A stretch of 35,405 nucleotides of DNA from Campylobacter sp. (GCF_020024835.1 NZ_JAHHTD010000009.1:1-35405); one strand, 5' to 3'; positions 1 through 8,257 are shown, numbered from the stretch's first letter. Notes: a model not told the origin generated them from the letters alone. Program-made: numbers and translations.

Positions 1-532
1 GCCATATAATTAAAGCTAAAATGATTATAAAAATAGGTGCTATGTAAGGGTAATTAGAAAAGATTTCAAAAATATCTTGCAAGGCATTACCAAAAATAAA
101 TCCAATATACCCTAAAGTAATAGCCCAAATTAAGCTTGCTATAGTGTTAATAATAACAAATCTTAAAAAATTGAATTTACAAAGTCCAGCAGTTATAGGG
201 ATAATAGTTTTAACTCCATAGATAAATTTTTGTATGATTAAAAGCAAATCTCCATATTTTTTGATTTTAATCATAGTAAGGGCAATCTTTCTTTTATGAT
301 TTTTAAAATAAGGCATAATATCTTTTTTATAGTATCTTCCAAGTATAAAAAGCAAGGTGGAGCCTAAGGTATTTGCCAAAAATGCTAGAAAAATACACCA
401 ATGCAAATCAAGCTTAGTGGAGCTTGCACAAAATACACCCGCAGCTAAAATAGCTATCATACCCCCACCAAAAGAATAAAAAAATAAAATTAAATACCCA
501 TAGATACTAAGATTATTAATCATTTCTTGCAT
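1..532 (-). CDS. DedA-family inner-membrane protein, C-terminus cut by window edge
   Basis: This frame is open from an ATG at 532 down to the window edge, giving 177 residues with no stop, so the C-terminus lies outside. The translation is strongly hydrophobic, starts MQEMINNLSIYGYLILFF, and carries the short ILGRYYKK loop and the KFIYGVKTIIPITAG segment typical of DedA/SNARE-associated proteins. It also matches the DedA-like gene found next to rny in C. jejuni as I remember it. DedA proteins are polytopic inner-membrane proteins; some act in undecaprenyl-phosphate or phospholipid transport, but the role of this one is not known. The start lies 8 bases after the rny stop, and the AATAAGG that overlaps that stop is a good ribosome binding site, so it is probably co-transcribed with rny. 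A second in-frame ATG three codons on is a possible alternative start. Confidence 0.85.
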   Translation of the reverse strand, partial: MQEMINNLSIYGYLILFFYSFGGGMIAILAAGVFCASSTKLDLHWCIFLAFLANTLGSTLLFILGRYYKKDIMPYFKNHKRKIALTMIKIKKYGDLLLIIQKFIYGVKTIIPITAGLCKFNFLRFVIINTIASLIWAITLGYIGFIFGNALQDIFEIFSNYPYIAPIFIIILALIIW

Positions 533-540
533 AATTAGCC

Positions 541-2094
541 TTATTTTGCATAATCAATAGCTCTAAGCTCTCTAATTACATTAACTTTAATTTCACCAGG
601 ATATTGAACCTTTTCTTGAATTTCCTCAGCAATTTCTTTAGCTAAAAGCGTAGATTCATCATCATTAATTAATTTTGCATTGACAATGACTCTTATTTCT
701 CTACCAGCATTAATCGCATAAGCTTTTTTAACTCCTGTTTTAGCTTTTGCTATATCTTCAAGCTCATTTACTCTTTTTAAAAAGGCTTCTAATACCTCCC
801 TTCTTGCACCAGGTCTTGCTGCACTAAGAGTGTCTGCTGTGCAAACTGCAGCTGATTCTACACTAAAGGCTTCTTCGTGTCCGTGATGTGCATAGATAGC
901 ATTAATTACTACTTGATGTTCTTTATATCTTTTGCAAAGTTCAGCTCCTAAATCTACGTGAGAACCTTCAAATTCGTGAGTTAAAGCTTTTCCTATATCG
1001 TGCAAAATTCCAGCTCTTCTAGCTAATTTTTCATCACCACCGCATTCTGCTGCTATAATCCCTGCTAAATGAGCTACTTCAAGAGAATGAGCTAGAGCAT
1101 TTTGCCCATAGCTTGCCCTGTATCTTAGCTTACCTATAAGTTTTACAATTTCAGGGTGGATATTATTAAGCCCTAGATCCATTATGATAGTTTGACCTTC
1201 TTCTAAGATATTATCATCAAATTCTTTACATACTTTTTCATAAATTTCTTCAATTCTTGCAGGTTGAATTCTCCCATCTTCTACCAAAAGCTCTATAACT
1301 TTTGTAGCTATAGCTCTTCTGTAGAGATTAAAGCAGCTCACAATAATAGCTCCAGGAGTATCATCTATGATGATATCTACCCCTAAAACCATTTCTAAGG
1401 TTTTGACATTTCTCCCTTCTTTGCCTATTATACGACCTTTTAATTCGTCATTTTTTATATTTACAACATTAATTAATCTTTCAGCAGCAAATTCTCCAGC
1501 AAATCTTGAAGTAGCCTGTGCTAAAATATAATTAACCTTTCGTTTGGCTTCAGTTTTAGCCTTTTCCTCATATTTTCTAACTATGTGAGCAATCTCATTT
1601 CTTGCATTTTCCTCTGTTTTTTGCAAAACTATGGCTTTAGCTTCTTCTTGAGTAAGACCTGCTGAAAGTTCAAGGATTTTTAAAATTTCATCTAATTTTT
1701 GCATATAGGTTTGTTTTAAATTTTCATTTTCCTCTATTATGGTTTTGATATTTTGTTTTTCTCTTAAAAGAGAAGATTTGCTTTCCTCATTGAGTCTTTC
1801 TTGATGAGATAAATTTTGTTCTTTTTTATTAAGCTCTTCCATTTTTATGGAATGTTCTCTTTGAAGTTTTTGAATTTTTTCATCAAATTTTTTTTTCGCA
1901 CTAAATTCGGCTTCAGCTATTGAATTTTTAGCATCTTTTAATACTAATTCAGCTTCATATTCTATAGCTTTTGCTTTTGCTTTTGCTTGTTCTAAAAAGA
2001 TATTAAAATTTACATCATTAATCTTTTTAGCGACTACATACCCAATCCCTCCGCCTATAAAAACGGCTATTAATGCAACTATGATTTCTATCAT
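541..2094 (-). CDS. rny: Ribonuclease Y (membrane-anchored endoribonuclease)
   Basis: A 517-residue protein with the full RNase Y layout: one N-terminal membrane segment (about residues 3-23), a long charged coiled coil (about 30-200), a KH RNA-binding domain with GRIIGKEGRN near residue 218, and an HD phosphohydrolase domain with HDIGKA near residue 363 and AHHGHEEA further on. RNase Y starts decay of many mRNAs from the membrane. Length matches the family (about 515-520). The start is chosen because it places the membrane anchor at the extreme N-terminus; an AGGA lies about 12 bases upstream. The first 68 bases overlap the end of the upstream cyclo-ligase gene in another frame. It is followed at once by the dedA-like gene. 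Identification is very secure. Confidence 0.97.
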   Translation of the reverse strand: MIEIIVALIAVFIGGGIGYVVAKKINDVNFNIFLEQAKAKAKAIEYEAELVLKDAKNSIAEAEFSAKKKFDEKIQKLQREHSIKMEELNKKEQNLSHQERLNEESKSSLLREKQNIKTIIEENENLKQTYMQKLDEILKILELSAGLTQEEAKAIVLQKTEENARNEIAHIVRKYEEKAKTEAKRKVNYILAQATSRFAGEFAAERLINVVNIKNDELKGRIIGKEGRNVKTLEMVLGVDIIIDDTPGAIIVSCFNLYRRAIATKVIELLVEDGRIQPARIEEIYEKVCKEFDDNILEEGQTIIMDLGLNNIHPEIVKLIGKLRYRASYGQNALAHSLEVAHLAGIIAAECGGDEKLARRAGILHDIGKALTHEFEGSHVDLGAELCKRYKEHQVVINAIYAHHGHEEAFSVESAAVCTADTLSAARPGARREVLEAFLKRVNELEDIAKAKTGVKKAYAINAGREIRVIVNAKLINDDESTLLAKEIAEEIQEKVQYPGEIKVNVIRELRAIDYAK

Positions 2095-2647
2095 TTTTAT
2101 TTACTTTCCTAAAATATTTTTTGTAAGGGGTAAGATAAAAATCACCTTTTATATCGTGATCTTCACATAAATTTTTCTCGGTTTTGCCATTAATCATTTG
2201 CACGAAAATAATTTTAGGTTTTTTATGAGTAAGATTTGCAAAAAATCTATCATAAAATCCTTTTCCGTGGCCTATTCTTTTAAAATTTTTATCTACACCT
2301 ATCACAGGAACAATAGCCACATCTATATGAGAGTGCAAAAATGAATTTTTTGGCTCATATACCCCAAAACTCTTTTTATTAAGAGCTAGTCTTAATTTTA
2401 CTATCTTTAAACTTTTATCTTGCATAAATGGAACGAAAATTCGATATTTTTTAGAGAGTATATATCTAAATCTATAAATATCAATTTCACCGCTTAAAGG
2501 TATGTAAATTAGGATATTTTTTGAAGTTTTTAATATTTTTAAAACTTTTATTATTTCCTTGAAAATAAGAAAATTTTTTTTGTATTGAAACTTTATTTTT
2601 TGATTAGTTTTATTTTTTTGAATTTTTCTAAAAATATTTTTTGTCAA
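2027..2647 (-). CDS. 5-formyltetrahydrofolate cyclo-ligase family protein
   Basis: A 206-residue protein of the 5-FTHF cyclo-ligase (MTHFS) family, which uses ATP to convert 5-formyl-THF to 5,10-methenyl-THF in the cytosolic one-carbon pool. The diagnostic motif is GHGKGFYDRF near residues 126-135, preceded by VPVIGVDKNFKRI, the usual substrate and ATP loop. The N-terminal third is lysine-rich and poorly conserved. The start is a TTG at 2647, with AAGGA five bases upstream of it. The last 21 or so codons run into rny in a different frame and encode a basic tail (ending RRRDWVCSR) that lies beyond the usual end of the enzyme fold. The overlap suggests translational coupling to rny. Confidence 0.88.
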   Translation of the reverse strand: MTKNIFRKIQKNKTNQKIKFQYKKNFLIFKEIIKVLKILKTSKNILIYIPLSGEIDIYRFRYILSKKYRIFVPFMQDKSLKIVKLRLALNKKSFGVYEPKNSFLHSHIDVAIVPVIGVDKNFKRIGHGKGFYDRFFANLTHKKPKIIFVQMINGKTEKNLCEDHDIKGDFYLTPYKKYFRKVNKNDRNHSCINSRFYRRRDWVCSR

Positions 2648-2678
2648 AGACTTCCTTAAAGCTTTTTACTTTTTATGT

Positions 2679-2684
2679 TATAAT
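2679..2684 (+). promoter_or_regulatory. Sigma-70 -10 box upstream of the thioredoxin-like lipoprotein operon
   Basis: TATAAT preceded by a T-rich stretch and GT (ttttatgttataat), the form of Campylobacter sigma-70 promoters, which rely on a T-rich region rather than a -35 box. It sits 32 bases before the TTG start at 2716, in the divergent gap with the cyclo-ligase gene. Confidence 0.65.
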
Positions 2685-2715
2685 TTTAAGCTTAAAACAA
2701 TCATAAGGATAATAT

Positions 2716-3255
2716 TTGAAAATTAAAATTTTATTAGCAATTTTCATATTAGTTTTTTTTAGTGCTTGTTCAAGTGAAAAAGAAGATACGCAAGAAATGG
2801 GTAGTGCTAGCTTAACGCAGAGTGAAGATGCACATTTTACTTTAAAATTCTTAGATAATAAAAAATTGTTTATTAAGTATCAAGATCAAAAATTTAATTT
2901 TGATGATAATTCTAAAGCAAAATTATTTGTATTTTTTACTTCGTGGTGTATTCCTTGTAAGGCAGAAATTGCACATTTGAATAATTTATATAAAAAATAT
3001 AAAAATAGCTTAGATATAATGGTGCTTTTTTTAGAAGAAAACAAAAATCAAGAAATACTTGAGTTTGTGCAAGAAAATTCTATCACTTTTCAAGTTGGAT
3101 TAGAGGAAAATAATTTTGTTTTTTCTAAGATTTTAAATGTAGGATCTATTCCTACTATGGTTTTATTTGATACAAAGGGTCAAAAAGTAAGAGAATATGT
3201 GGGATTAATTCCTGAAGAAATGTTAGATATAGATATACAAAAAGTGATAATGTGA
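2716..3255 (+). CDS. TlpA/ResA-like thioredoxin-fold lipoprotein
   Basis: A 179-residue secreted protein. The N-terminus is a lipoprotein signal (MKIKILLAIFILVFFSAC), with the lipobox cysteine at residue 18. The mature part is a thioredoxin fold with the redox pair C78-I-P-C81 after a TSW stretch, and a cis-proline loop SIPTMVLFD near residue 143. This is the architecture of TlpA/ResA-type periplasmic thiol-disulfide reductases, often involved in cytochrome c maturation or protein disulfide reduction; the actual partner cannot be told from sequence. Translation starts at TTG (2716) with AAGGAT six bases upstream. The stop TGA shares a base with the ftsY ATG, so it leads an operon with ftsY, the maf gene and probably radA. 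Confidence 0.9.
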   Translation: MKIKILLAIFILVFFSACSSEKEDTQEMGSASLTQSEDAHFTLKFLDNKKLFIKYQDQKFNFDDNSKAKLFVFFTSWCIPCKAEIAHLNNLYKKYKNSLDIMVLFLEENKNQEILEFVQENSITFQVGLEENNFVFSKILNVGSIPTMVLFDTKGQKVREYVGLIPEEMLDIDIQKVIM

Positions 3256-4121
3256 TGTTTAAATTTTTAAAAAATGGCTTAAAAAAGACTTTAGAGAGTA
3301 TAAATTTAGTTAAAGCAAATAGTAAAATTGTTACAAAAGAATTATTAGAAGAAATGTTATTAGAAGCTGATGTTGCTTATGAGATAATTGAAGAAATTAT
3401 TTATTATTTACCACCTAATGATGAGGTAAAAAAGGCTGATTTAGAGCGTGTAATGGGAACTTATTTTATTTATGATAAATTTGAATTTTCTAAAGATAAG
3501 CCTTTTGTAGATTTGATTTTAGGAGTAAATGGAGTTGGAAAAACTACAAGCATTGCTAAAATGGCATTTTTGCACAAAAAAAATGGTGAAAAAGTTATAC
3601 TTGGAGCGTGTGATACCTTTAGAGCTGGGGCTATTGAGCAGTTAAAACTTTGGGCTCAAAAACTTGATATGGATATTATAGCAACTTCTCAAGGACACGA
3701 TCCTTCTGCAGTTGCTTTTGATACTATTTCTAAAGCTTTAGCAAAAAAATACGATAGAGTTATTTTAGATACTGCAGGTAGATTACAAAATCAAAAAAAT
3801 TTGGCTAATGAATTAGAAAAAATTGTCCGCATTAGCGCTAAAGCTATGCAAGGTGCACCACATAGAAAAATACTTGTCCTTGATGGCACACAAGGAGTAG
3901 CTGGAATTTTACAGGCTAAAGCCTTTAATGAATTAGTCAAACTTGATGGTGTGATTATTACAAAACTTGATGGCACTGCTAAAGGTGGAGCGTTATTTAG
4001 CATAGCTAGAGAATTAGAACTTCCTATATTTTATGTCGGCGTGGGGGAAAAAATGGAAGATCTTTGTGAATTTGATGTTAAAGAATATTTAGAAGCTATT
4101 TTGGAGCCTATTTTTAAATGA
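3255..4121 (+). CDS. ftsY: Signal recognition particle receptor FtsY
   Basis: A 288-residue SRP GTPase that receives ribosome-SRP complexes at the inner membrane. The N domain covers about residues 1-85. The G domain has the P-loop GVNGVGKTT near residue 90, DTFRAGAIEQL, DTAGR near 172 and TKLDGTAKGG near 236. It is much shorter than E. coli FtsY because the acidic A domain is missing, which is normal in Campylobacterota; the basic, amphipathic N-terminus (MFKFLKNGLKKTLESI) probably does the membrane contact. A GTG three bases upstream (3252) is possible, but I prefer the ATG at 3255 because it aligns with the usual MF.F start and overlaps the lipoprotein stop as TGATG. The stop overlaps the maf start (ATGA). 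Confidence 0.97.
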   Translation: MFKFLKNGLKKTLESINLVKANSKIVTKELLEEMLLEADVAYEIIEEIIYYLPPNDEVKKADLERVMGTYFIYDKFEFSKDKPFVDLILGVNGVGKTTSIAKMAFLHKKNGEKVILGACDTFRAGAIEQLKLWAQKLDMDIIATSQGHDPSAVAFDTISKALAKKYDRVILDTAGRLQNQKNLANELEKIVRISAKAMQGAPHRKILVLDGTQGVAGILQAKAFNELVKLDGVIITKLDGTAKGGALFSIARELELPIFYVGVGEKMEDLCEFDVKEYLEAILEPIFK

Positions 4122-6004
4122 GTATATTATCAAAAAATTTAGCATCATTAAATAATCCTTATTTACTAGAACAACTAAAAAATATACAAATTAATAAATT
4201 TCAAAAAATAGGCAATGGGGGGGGGATTGACCTAAATTTCATAAATACTAAAACCAATATAGCAATTTATGAAAACCCACATTTATACTTACAAGAAAAG
4301 ACAAAGTTTTATCAAGAAAGATATTTGTTATATCCTGTGCTGTATTTTTATGGCTTTGGAAATGGAATTTTATACAAATGTTTATTGCAAAATCAAAATT
4401 TAAAACATATTGTTATTTTTGAAGATGATTTAGAATTGTTACAGATTGCACTTAGTAATGTGGATTTTTCTCAAGAGTTAAAAGAACAAAAAATTATTAT
4501 TTTAAATAGCGATATTGATAATTCAGATTTGATGATATTGCTTCAAACATTTCCTTTTTTTAATTTTTTAAGAGTATATGATATACATTTGCATAGTGAT
4601 TATTATAGCAACAATCAAGTAGAAATTTTAAAGTTAAATAATAAAATTTCTCAATGTATAAAAACTATTATTTTATATCAGGGAAATGATATTAAAGATA
4701 GCGTGCAAGGAATTTCACAATTTATTTATAATTTACCTAAGATGATTATAAATCCAACCTTAAGTAGTTTATGGAATTTAAGAAATAAAAAATCAAAATC
4801 AGCTATTATTGTATCAACTGGTCCTTCTTTGACAAAGCAACTTCCTTTATTGAAAAAATATCAAGATAGTTTTAGTATATTTTGTGTAGATAGTTCTTAT
4901 TCTATATTAGCAAAAAATGAGATTAAACCTGATTATGTTTTAATGAGTGAGCGGACTCACTTTAGTGCTAATTTACTAAAGCAAAATTATAAAAATATAG
5001 ACAAAGATATAATATTTGTTTTAATGAGCTTATCTCATCCTGATGCTATTAAATATCTTGAAAATACTAATAGGAAATTTATATTAATACCATATCCTAG
5101 TATTTTTTTTGATTTTATGCATATGCCATATTATGGAAGATATTCTTCAGGTGGCACAGTAGCTTGTAGTGCTTTATCTTTTGCTTGTGATTTAAATCAT
5201 AAAAATATTATATTTATAGGACAAGATTTAGCTTATGGTAGTAATGGTAACTCTCACGCTGAAGGATATTATTATAATAGTGATGACGAATGTTGTGAAG
5301 AGGAGAGAGCTCAAGCTTATGGTGGTAAAAAAGAAGTTTTAACTAGCAATATGTGGAATACATTTAGAATAACAATACAAAATTATATAGCAAATAAAAA
5401 AGGTTTTAATTTTTACAATGCCACCGAAGGTGGAGCACGTATTAATGGGACTATAGAAAAGCCTTTTAAGGAATGTTGCGAAGAATTTTTAGATGAAAAA
5501 TTAATTAAACCTTTTGAAAAACCTGTGCCATTGGATAAAAATATACAAGATGATTTATTGATACAAAGTTATAATAAAATAAAAGATAATATAAATTTTA
5601 GTAAAGATTTTATCAAAGAATTTCAGTCGTATTTATATGATTTAAAACAACACAATGAAAAAATTTATCAAGTAAGTTTATTTGAAGAAAAGAGAGAAAT
5701 AATCACACAAACAATACATTTTTTAGATACTTATAAAGCAAAACTTGATGGATATTGTAAAAGTTTTTTATATGAATTTATTAGACCATTTTTGCAACAA
5801 TTTGAATTTAATTTAGCAAGAATTTATGTAATAAATCCAAAAACTAATGATGAGTGGCTAGATAAAAATTTAACTTGGATAAAAGATCATATGTTTTTAT
5901 TTGAAGTTTTAATTGAAAATATAAGATTTGCAAATGAAGAAATAATTAAAAATATCACTCCATTAAAAGAGGAGTTAATAAAAAGAAATCTTAAAGATAT
6001 TTAA
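4118..6004 (+). CDS. Motility accessory factor (Maf, DUF115) with phase-variable G9 tract, ON in this sequence
   Basis: A 628-residue protein of the Maf/DUF115 family. The central domain (about residues 224-390) contains SAIIVSTGPSL, the VDSSYSILAKNEIKPDYV region and GQDLAYGSNGNSHAEG; EGGARINGT follows near residue 438. The C-terminal third is helical and charged. In Campylobacter, Helicobacter and Aeromonas, Maf proteins are needed to put nonulosonic acids (pseudaminic or legionaminic acid) on flagellin Ser/Thr in the cytoplasm; some are redundant. Codons 34-36 are a run of nine Gs. The start overlaps the ftsY stop (ATGA), with GGAG 11 bases upstream. C. jejuni maf genes, from memory, cluster in the flagellar glycosylation locus, so a maf gene between ftsY and radA looks like an insertion. 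The gene appears even more AT-rich than its neighbours. Substrate and target are unknown. Confidence 0.9.
   Translation: MSILSKNLASLNNPYLLEQLKNIQINKFQKIGNGGGIDLNFINTKTNIAIYENPHLYLQEKTKFYQERYLLYPVLYFYGFGNGILYKCLLQNQNLKHIVIFEDDLELLQIALSNVDFSQELKEQKIIILNSDIDNSDLMILLQTFPFFNFLRVYDIHLHSDYYSNNQVEILKLNNKISQCIKTIILYQGNDIKDSVQGISQFIYNLPKMIINPTLSSLWNLRNKKSKSAIIVSTGPSLTKQLPLLKKYQDSFSIFCVDSSYSILAKNEIKPDYVLMSERTHFSANLLKQNYKNIDKDIIFVLMSLSHPDAIKYLENTNRKFILIPYPSIFFDFMHMPYYGRYSSGGTVACSALSFACDLNHKNIIFIGQDLAYGSNGNSHAEGYYYNSDDECCEEERAQAYGGKKEVLTSNMWNTFRITIQNYIANKKGFNFYNATEGGARINGTIEKPFKECCEEFLDEKLIKPFEKPVPLDKNIQDDLLIQSYNKIKDNINFSKDFIKEFQSYLYDLKQHNEKIYQVSLFEEKREIITQTIHFLDTYKAKLDGYCKSFLYEFIRPFLQQFEFNLARIYVINPKTNDEWLDKNLTWIKDHMFLFEVLIENIRFANEEIIKNITPLKEELIKRNLKDI
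4217..4225 (+). repeat. Poly-G tract (G9), probable slipped-strand phase-variation switch
   Basis: Nine consecutive Gs at codons 34-36 of the maf gene. With G9 the frame runs to full length. With G10 the frame would read GGG GGG GGG GAT TGA and stop after 37 residues; with G8 it would read GGG GGG GGA TTG ACC TAA and stop after 38. Both off-frames therefore stop within nine bases of the tract. It is the only G or C run of eight or more in the window. Confidence 0.92.
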
Positions 6005-6042
6005 TTAGAATATGAGTTTATATTTTTTTTAGGTAAGTTTCA

Positions 6043-7380
6043 ATGGCTAAAAAACATATTTTATTTGAATGTCAAGCTTGCGGTAATCAGCAAGCTAAGT
6101 GGCTTGGAAAGTGTCCTGATTGTGGCACTTGGGATAGTTTTGTGCAATTAAAACAAGAGCAGATAAAAGTCTTAAAAGAGCTTGAGAATGTAAATAAAAG
6201 TAATTTAGCAATTTGCATTAATGATGTAGAAGAAGAAAATTTTACTCGAATTTCTACTCAAGATAAAGAGCTTGATTTAGTTTTAGGCGGTGGATTAGTA
6301 ATTGGTTCTTTGAGCTTAATAGGAGGATCTCCAGGGGTTGGTAAATCTACTCTTTTGCTTAAAATTGCTTCAAATTTAGCAAAAAATGGTCAAAAAGTTT
6401 TATACGTAAGTGGTGAGGAAAGTAAAGCACAAATTAAACTTAGAGCAAATAGATTAGATGCTAATGATGAAAATTTATTTTTACTAACTGAACTTTGTTT
6501 AGAAGATATTTTAAGTGAGCTTTTAAAAGATAAATATGAAATTTTAATTATTGATTCCATACAAACAATTTATTCTAATAAAATTGCTTCAGCTGCTGGT
6601 AGTATAACTCAAGTTAGAGAGATTACTTTTGAATTAATGCGTTTTTGTAAAGCTAGAAATATAAGCACTTTTATCATAGGTCATATTACAAAAGATGGAG
6701 CAATCGCAGGTCCTAGAATTTTAGAGCATATGGTTGATGTGGTGCTTTATTTTGAAGGTGATAATAACAAAGAAATTAGAATTTTGCGTGGTTTTAAAAA
6801 TCGTTTTGGAAATATTAGTGAGGTTGGAATTTTTGAAATGACTTCTAAGGGATTAATTAGTGCAAAAGATATTTCAAATAAATTTTTCACTAGAGGTAAA
6901 GCAGTTAGTGGTAGTGCTTTAAGTGTCATTATAGAGGGCTCAAGAGCGATAATTTTAGAAATTCAAGCTTTAGTGTGTGAGAGTGCTTATCCAAAAAGAA
7001 GTGCTACAGGTTATGAAAAAAATCGTTTAGATATGTTAATAGCGTTACTTGAGAGAAAACTTGAAATTCCACTTGGAAGATATGATGTTTTTATAAATGT
7101 GAGCGGTGGGGTTAAAATTAGCGAAACAGCAGCGGATTTAGCAGTGGTTGCTGCTATTATTTCAAGTTTTAAAAATAGACCTTTAAGCAAGGATAGTGTT
7201 TTTATAGGAGAACTTAGCTTAAATGGTGAAATTAAAGAAGTTTTTTCACTTGATATAAGATTAAAAGAAGCTAAAATGCAAAATTTTAAAAATGCTATCG
7301 TAGCAAGTGAGCCTTTAGAAAAAATAGGATTAAAATGTTTTGTTGCAAAAGAATTACGTGAAGTATTAGAATGGATGTAA
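6043..7380 (+). CDS. radA: DNA repair protein RadA (Sms)
   Basis: A 445-residue RecA-like branch-migration helicase used in recombination and repair; in naturally transformable bacteria it helps extend the D-loop. The N-terminal zinc finger has C10, C13, C24 and C27. Walker A is GGSPGVGKST (about 92-101), followed by VSGEES, and the RadA signature KNRFG is at about 252-256. The C-terminal half is the Lon-protease-like domain (GGVKISETAADLAVVAAI). Length is normal for the family. It lies 38 bases after the maf stop; AGGTAAG precedes the ATG. A TAGAAT in that gap (6006-6011) could be a weak promoter that would shield radA from polarity when maf is off. Confidence 0.97.
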   Translation: MAKKHILFECQACGNQQAKWLGKCPDCGTWDSFVQLKQEQIKVLKELENVNKSNLAICINDVEEENFTRISTQDKELDLVLGGGLVIGSLSLIGGSPGVGKSTLLLKIASNLAKNGQKVLYVSGEESKAQIKLRANRLDANDENLFLLTELCLEDILSELLKDKYEILIIDSIQTIYSNKIASAAGSITQVREITFELMRFCKARNISTFIIGHITKDGAIAGPRILEHMVDVVLYFEGDNNKEIRILRGFKNRFGNISEVGIFEMTSKGLISAKDISNKFFTRGKAVSGSALSVIIEGSRAIILEIQALVCESAYPKRSATGYEKNRLDMLIALLERKLEIPLGRYDVFINVSGGVKISETAADLAVVAAIISSFKNRPLSKDSVFIGELSLNGEIKEVFSLDIRLKEAKMQNFKNAIVASEPLEKIGLKCFVAKELREVLEWM

Positions 7381-7424
7381 AATTTAGAAAAACATTTTTC
7401 ATTAAAATATAAGAAAAATTGTTT

Positions 7425-7430
7425 TATAAT
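7425..7430 (+). promoter_or_regulatory. -10 box upstream of atpB
   Basis: TATAAT within ttgttttataat, in the 83-base gap between radA and atpB, 33 bases before the atpB ATG. The T-rich run just upstream fits a Campylobacter sigma-70 promoter. AAGG at 7453-7456 is the ribosome binding site. Confidence 0.6.
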
Positions 7431-7463
7431 GGTCATTTTTGATAATTTTGCTAAGGTTTTTTA

Positions 7464-8144
7464 ATGAAAGATTTATTTTTATTTAGTTCTTATATTGATA
7501 CTAGTCATACTTTTACCTATTTTTTTCATTTAGCTATAGTTGTTGTAATTTCTTTGATTTTAGCTAAATTTGCTACAAAGTCTATGCAAATTGTTCCTAG
7601 AGGAAGTCAAAATTTAGCTGAAGCATATATGGAAGGTATATTAAGTATGGGAAGAGACACTATGGGGAGTGATGAAGCTGCAAGGAAATATTTGCCACTT
7701 GTTGCAACTATAGGTTTTATAGTATTTTTTAGTAATTTAATAGGCATTATACCTGGTTTTGAATCCCCTAGTGCTAGTTTAAATTTTAGTGCTACTTTAG
7801 CTATTATTGTATTTTTTTATTATCATTATGAGGGCATTAAAACTCAAGGAATTTTTAAGTATTTTTCACATTTTATGGGTCCTGTAAAAATTTTAGCTCC
7901 ACTGATGTTTCCTATAGAAATTGTTTCTCATATTTCAAGAGTTATTTCTTTATCATTTCGTTTATTTGGGAATATAAAAGGAGATGATTTATTTTTAGCT
8001 GTTATTTTAGCTCTTGTGCCGTGGGTAGCTCCTTTACCAGCTTATATGCTTTTAACTTTTATGGCATTTTTACAATCATTTATTTTTATGATTTTAACTT
8101 ATGTTTATTTAGCAGGTGCGACTGCAGTTGATGAATGTCATTAA
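7464..8144 (+). CDS. atpB: ATP synthase F0 subunit a
   Basis: A 226-residue polytopic membrane protein that forms the proton half-channels of F0 next to the c-ring. The essential arginine is R166 in SLSFRLFGN, and the conserved NLIGIIPG loop is near residues 91-98. Length fits short bacterial a subunits. As in other Campylobacterota it is not in an operon with the F1 genes: atpE is about 4.2 kb away on the other strand, and the remaining ATP synthase genes are outside the window. It has its own promoter and is followed by a terminator-like hairpin, so it appears monocistronic. Confidence 0.97.
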   Translation: MKDLFLFSSYIDTSHTFTYFFHLAIVVVISLILAKFATKSMQIVPRGSQNLAEAYMEGILSMGRDTMGSDEAARKYLPLVATIGFIVFFSNLIGIIPGFESPSASLNFSATLAIIVFFYYHYEGIKTQGIFKYFSHFMGPVKILAPLMFPIEIVSHISRVISLSFRLFGNIKGDDLFLAVILALVPWVAPLPAYMLLTFMAFLQSFIFMILTYVYLAGATAVDECH

Positions 8145-8147
8145 TAT

Positions 8148-8173
8148 ATAAAAAGCATAAAAATGCTTTTTAT
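8148..8173 (+). terminator. Hairpin terminator after atpB
   Basis: A perfect 11-bp inverted repeat (ataaaaagcat / atgctttttat) with an AAAA loop, starting four bases after the atpB stop. The 3' arm itself supplies the U-rich stretch. The stem is AT-rich, typical of this genome. Confidence 0.7.
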
Positions 8174-8218
8174 AATTCTTCTTTGATTCTTTTAAACTAT
8201 TTTTGAAATAAAAAACGA

Positions 8219-8224
8219 TAAAAT
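8219..8224 (+). promoter_or_regulatory. Candidate -10 box for the gatB-gpsA-pyrC2 operon
   Basis: TAAAAT within cgataaaatg, 34 bases before the gatB ATG and downstream of the atpB terminator. No clear -35 box. The ribosome binding site AAGGA is at 8247-8251; the octamer TTCTAAGG occurs twice in a row here (8235-8242 and 8243-8250). Confidence 0.4.
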
Positions 8225-8257
8225 GAAAATAAAATTCTAAGGTTCTAAGGAAAATTA

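Noticed and set aside
3791..4003. 70-residue open frame on the minus strand inside ftsY
   Set aside because: It is antisense to a secure gene, has no ribosome binding site, and its composition follows from the ftsY codons.
7011..7436. 141-residue open frame on the minus strand over the end of radA and the atpB promoter
   Set aside because: Antisense shadow of radA; Ser/Lys/Phe-rich with no domain, and it would cover the atpB promoter.
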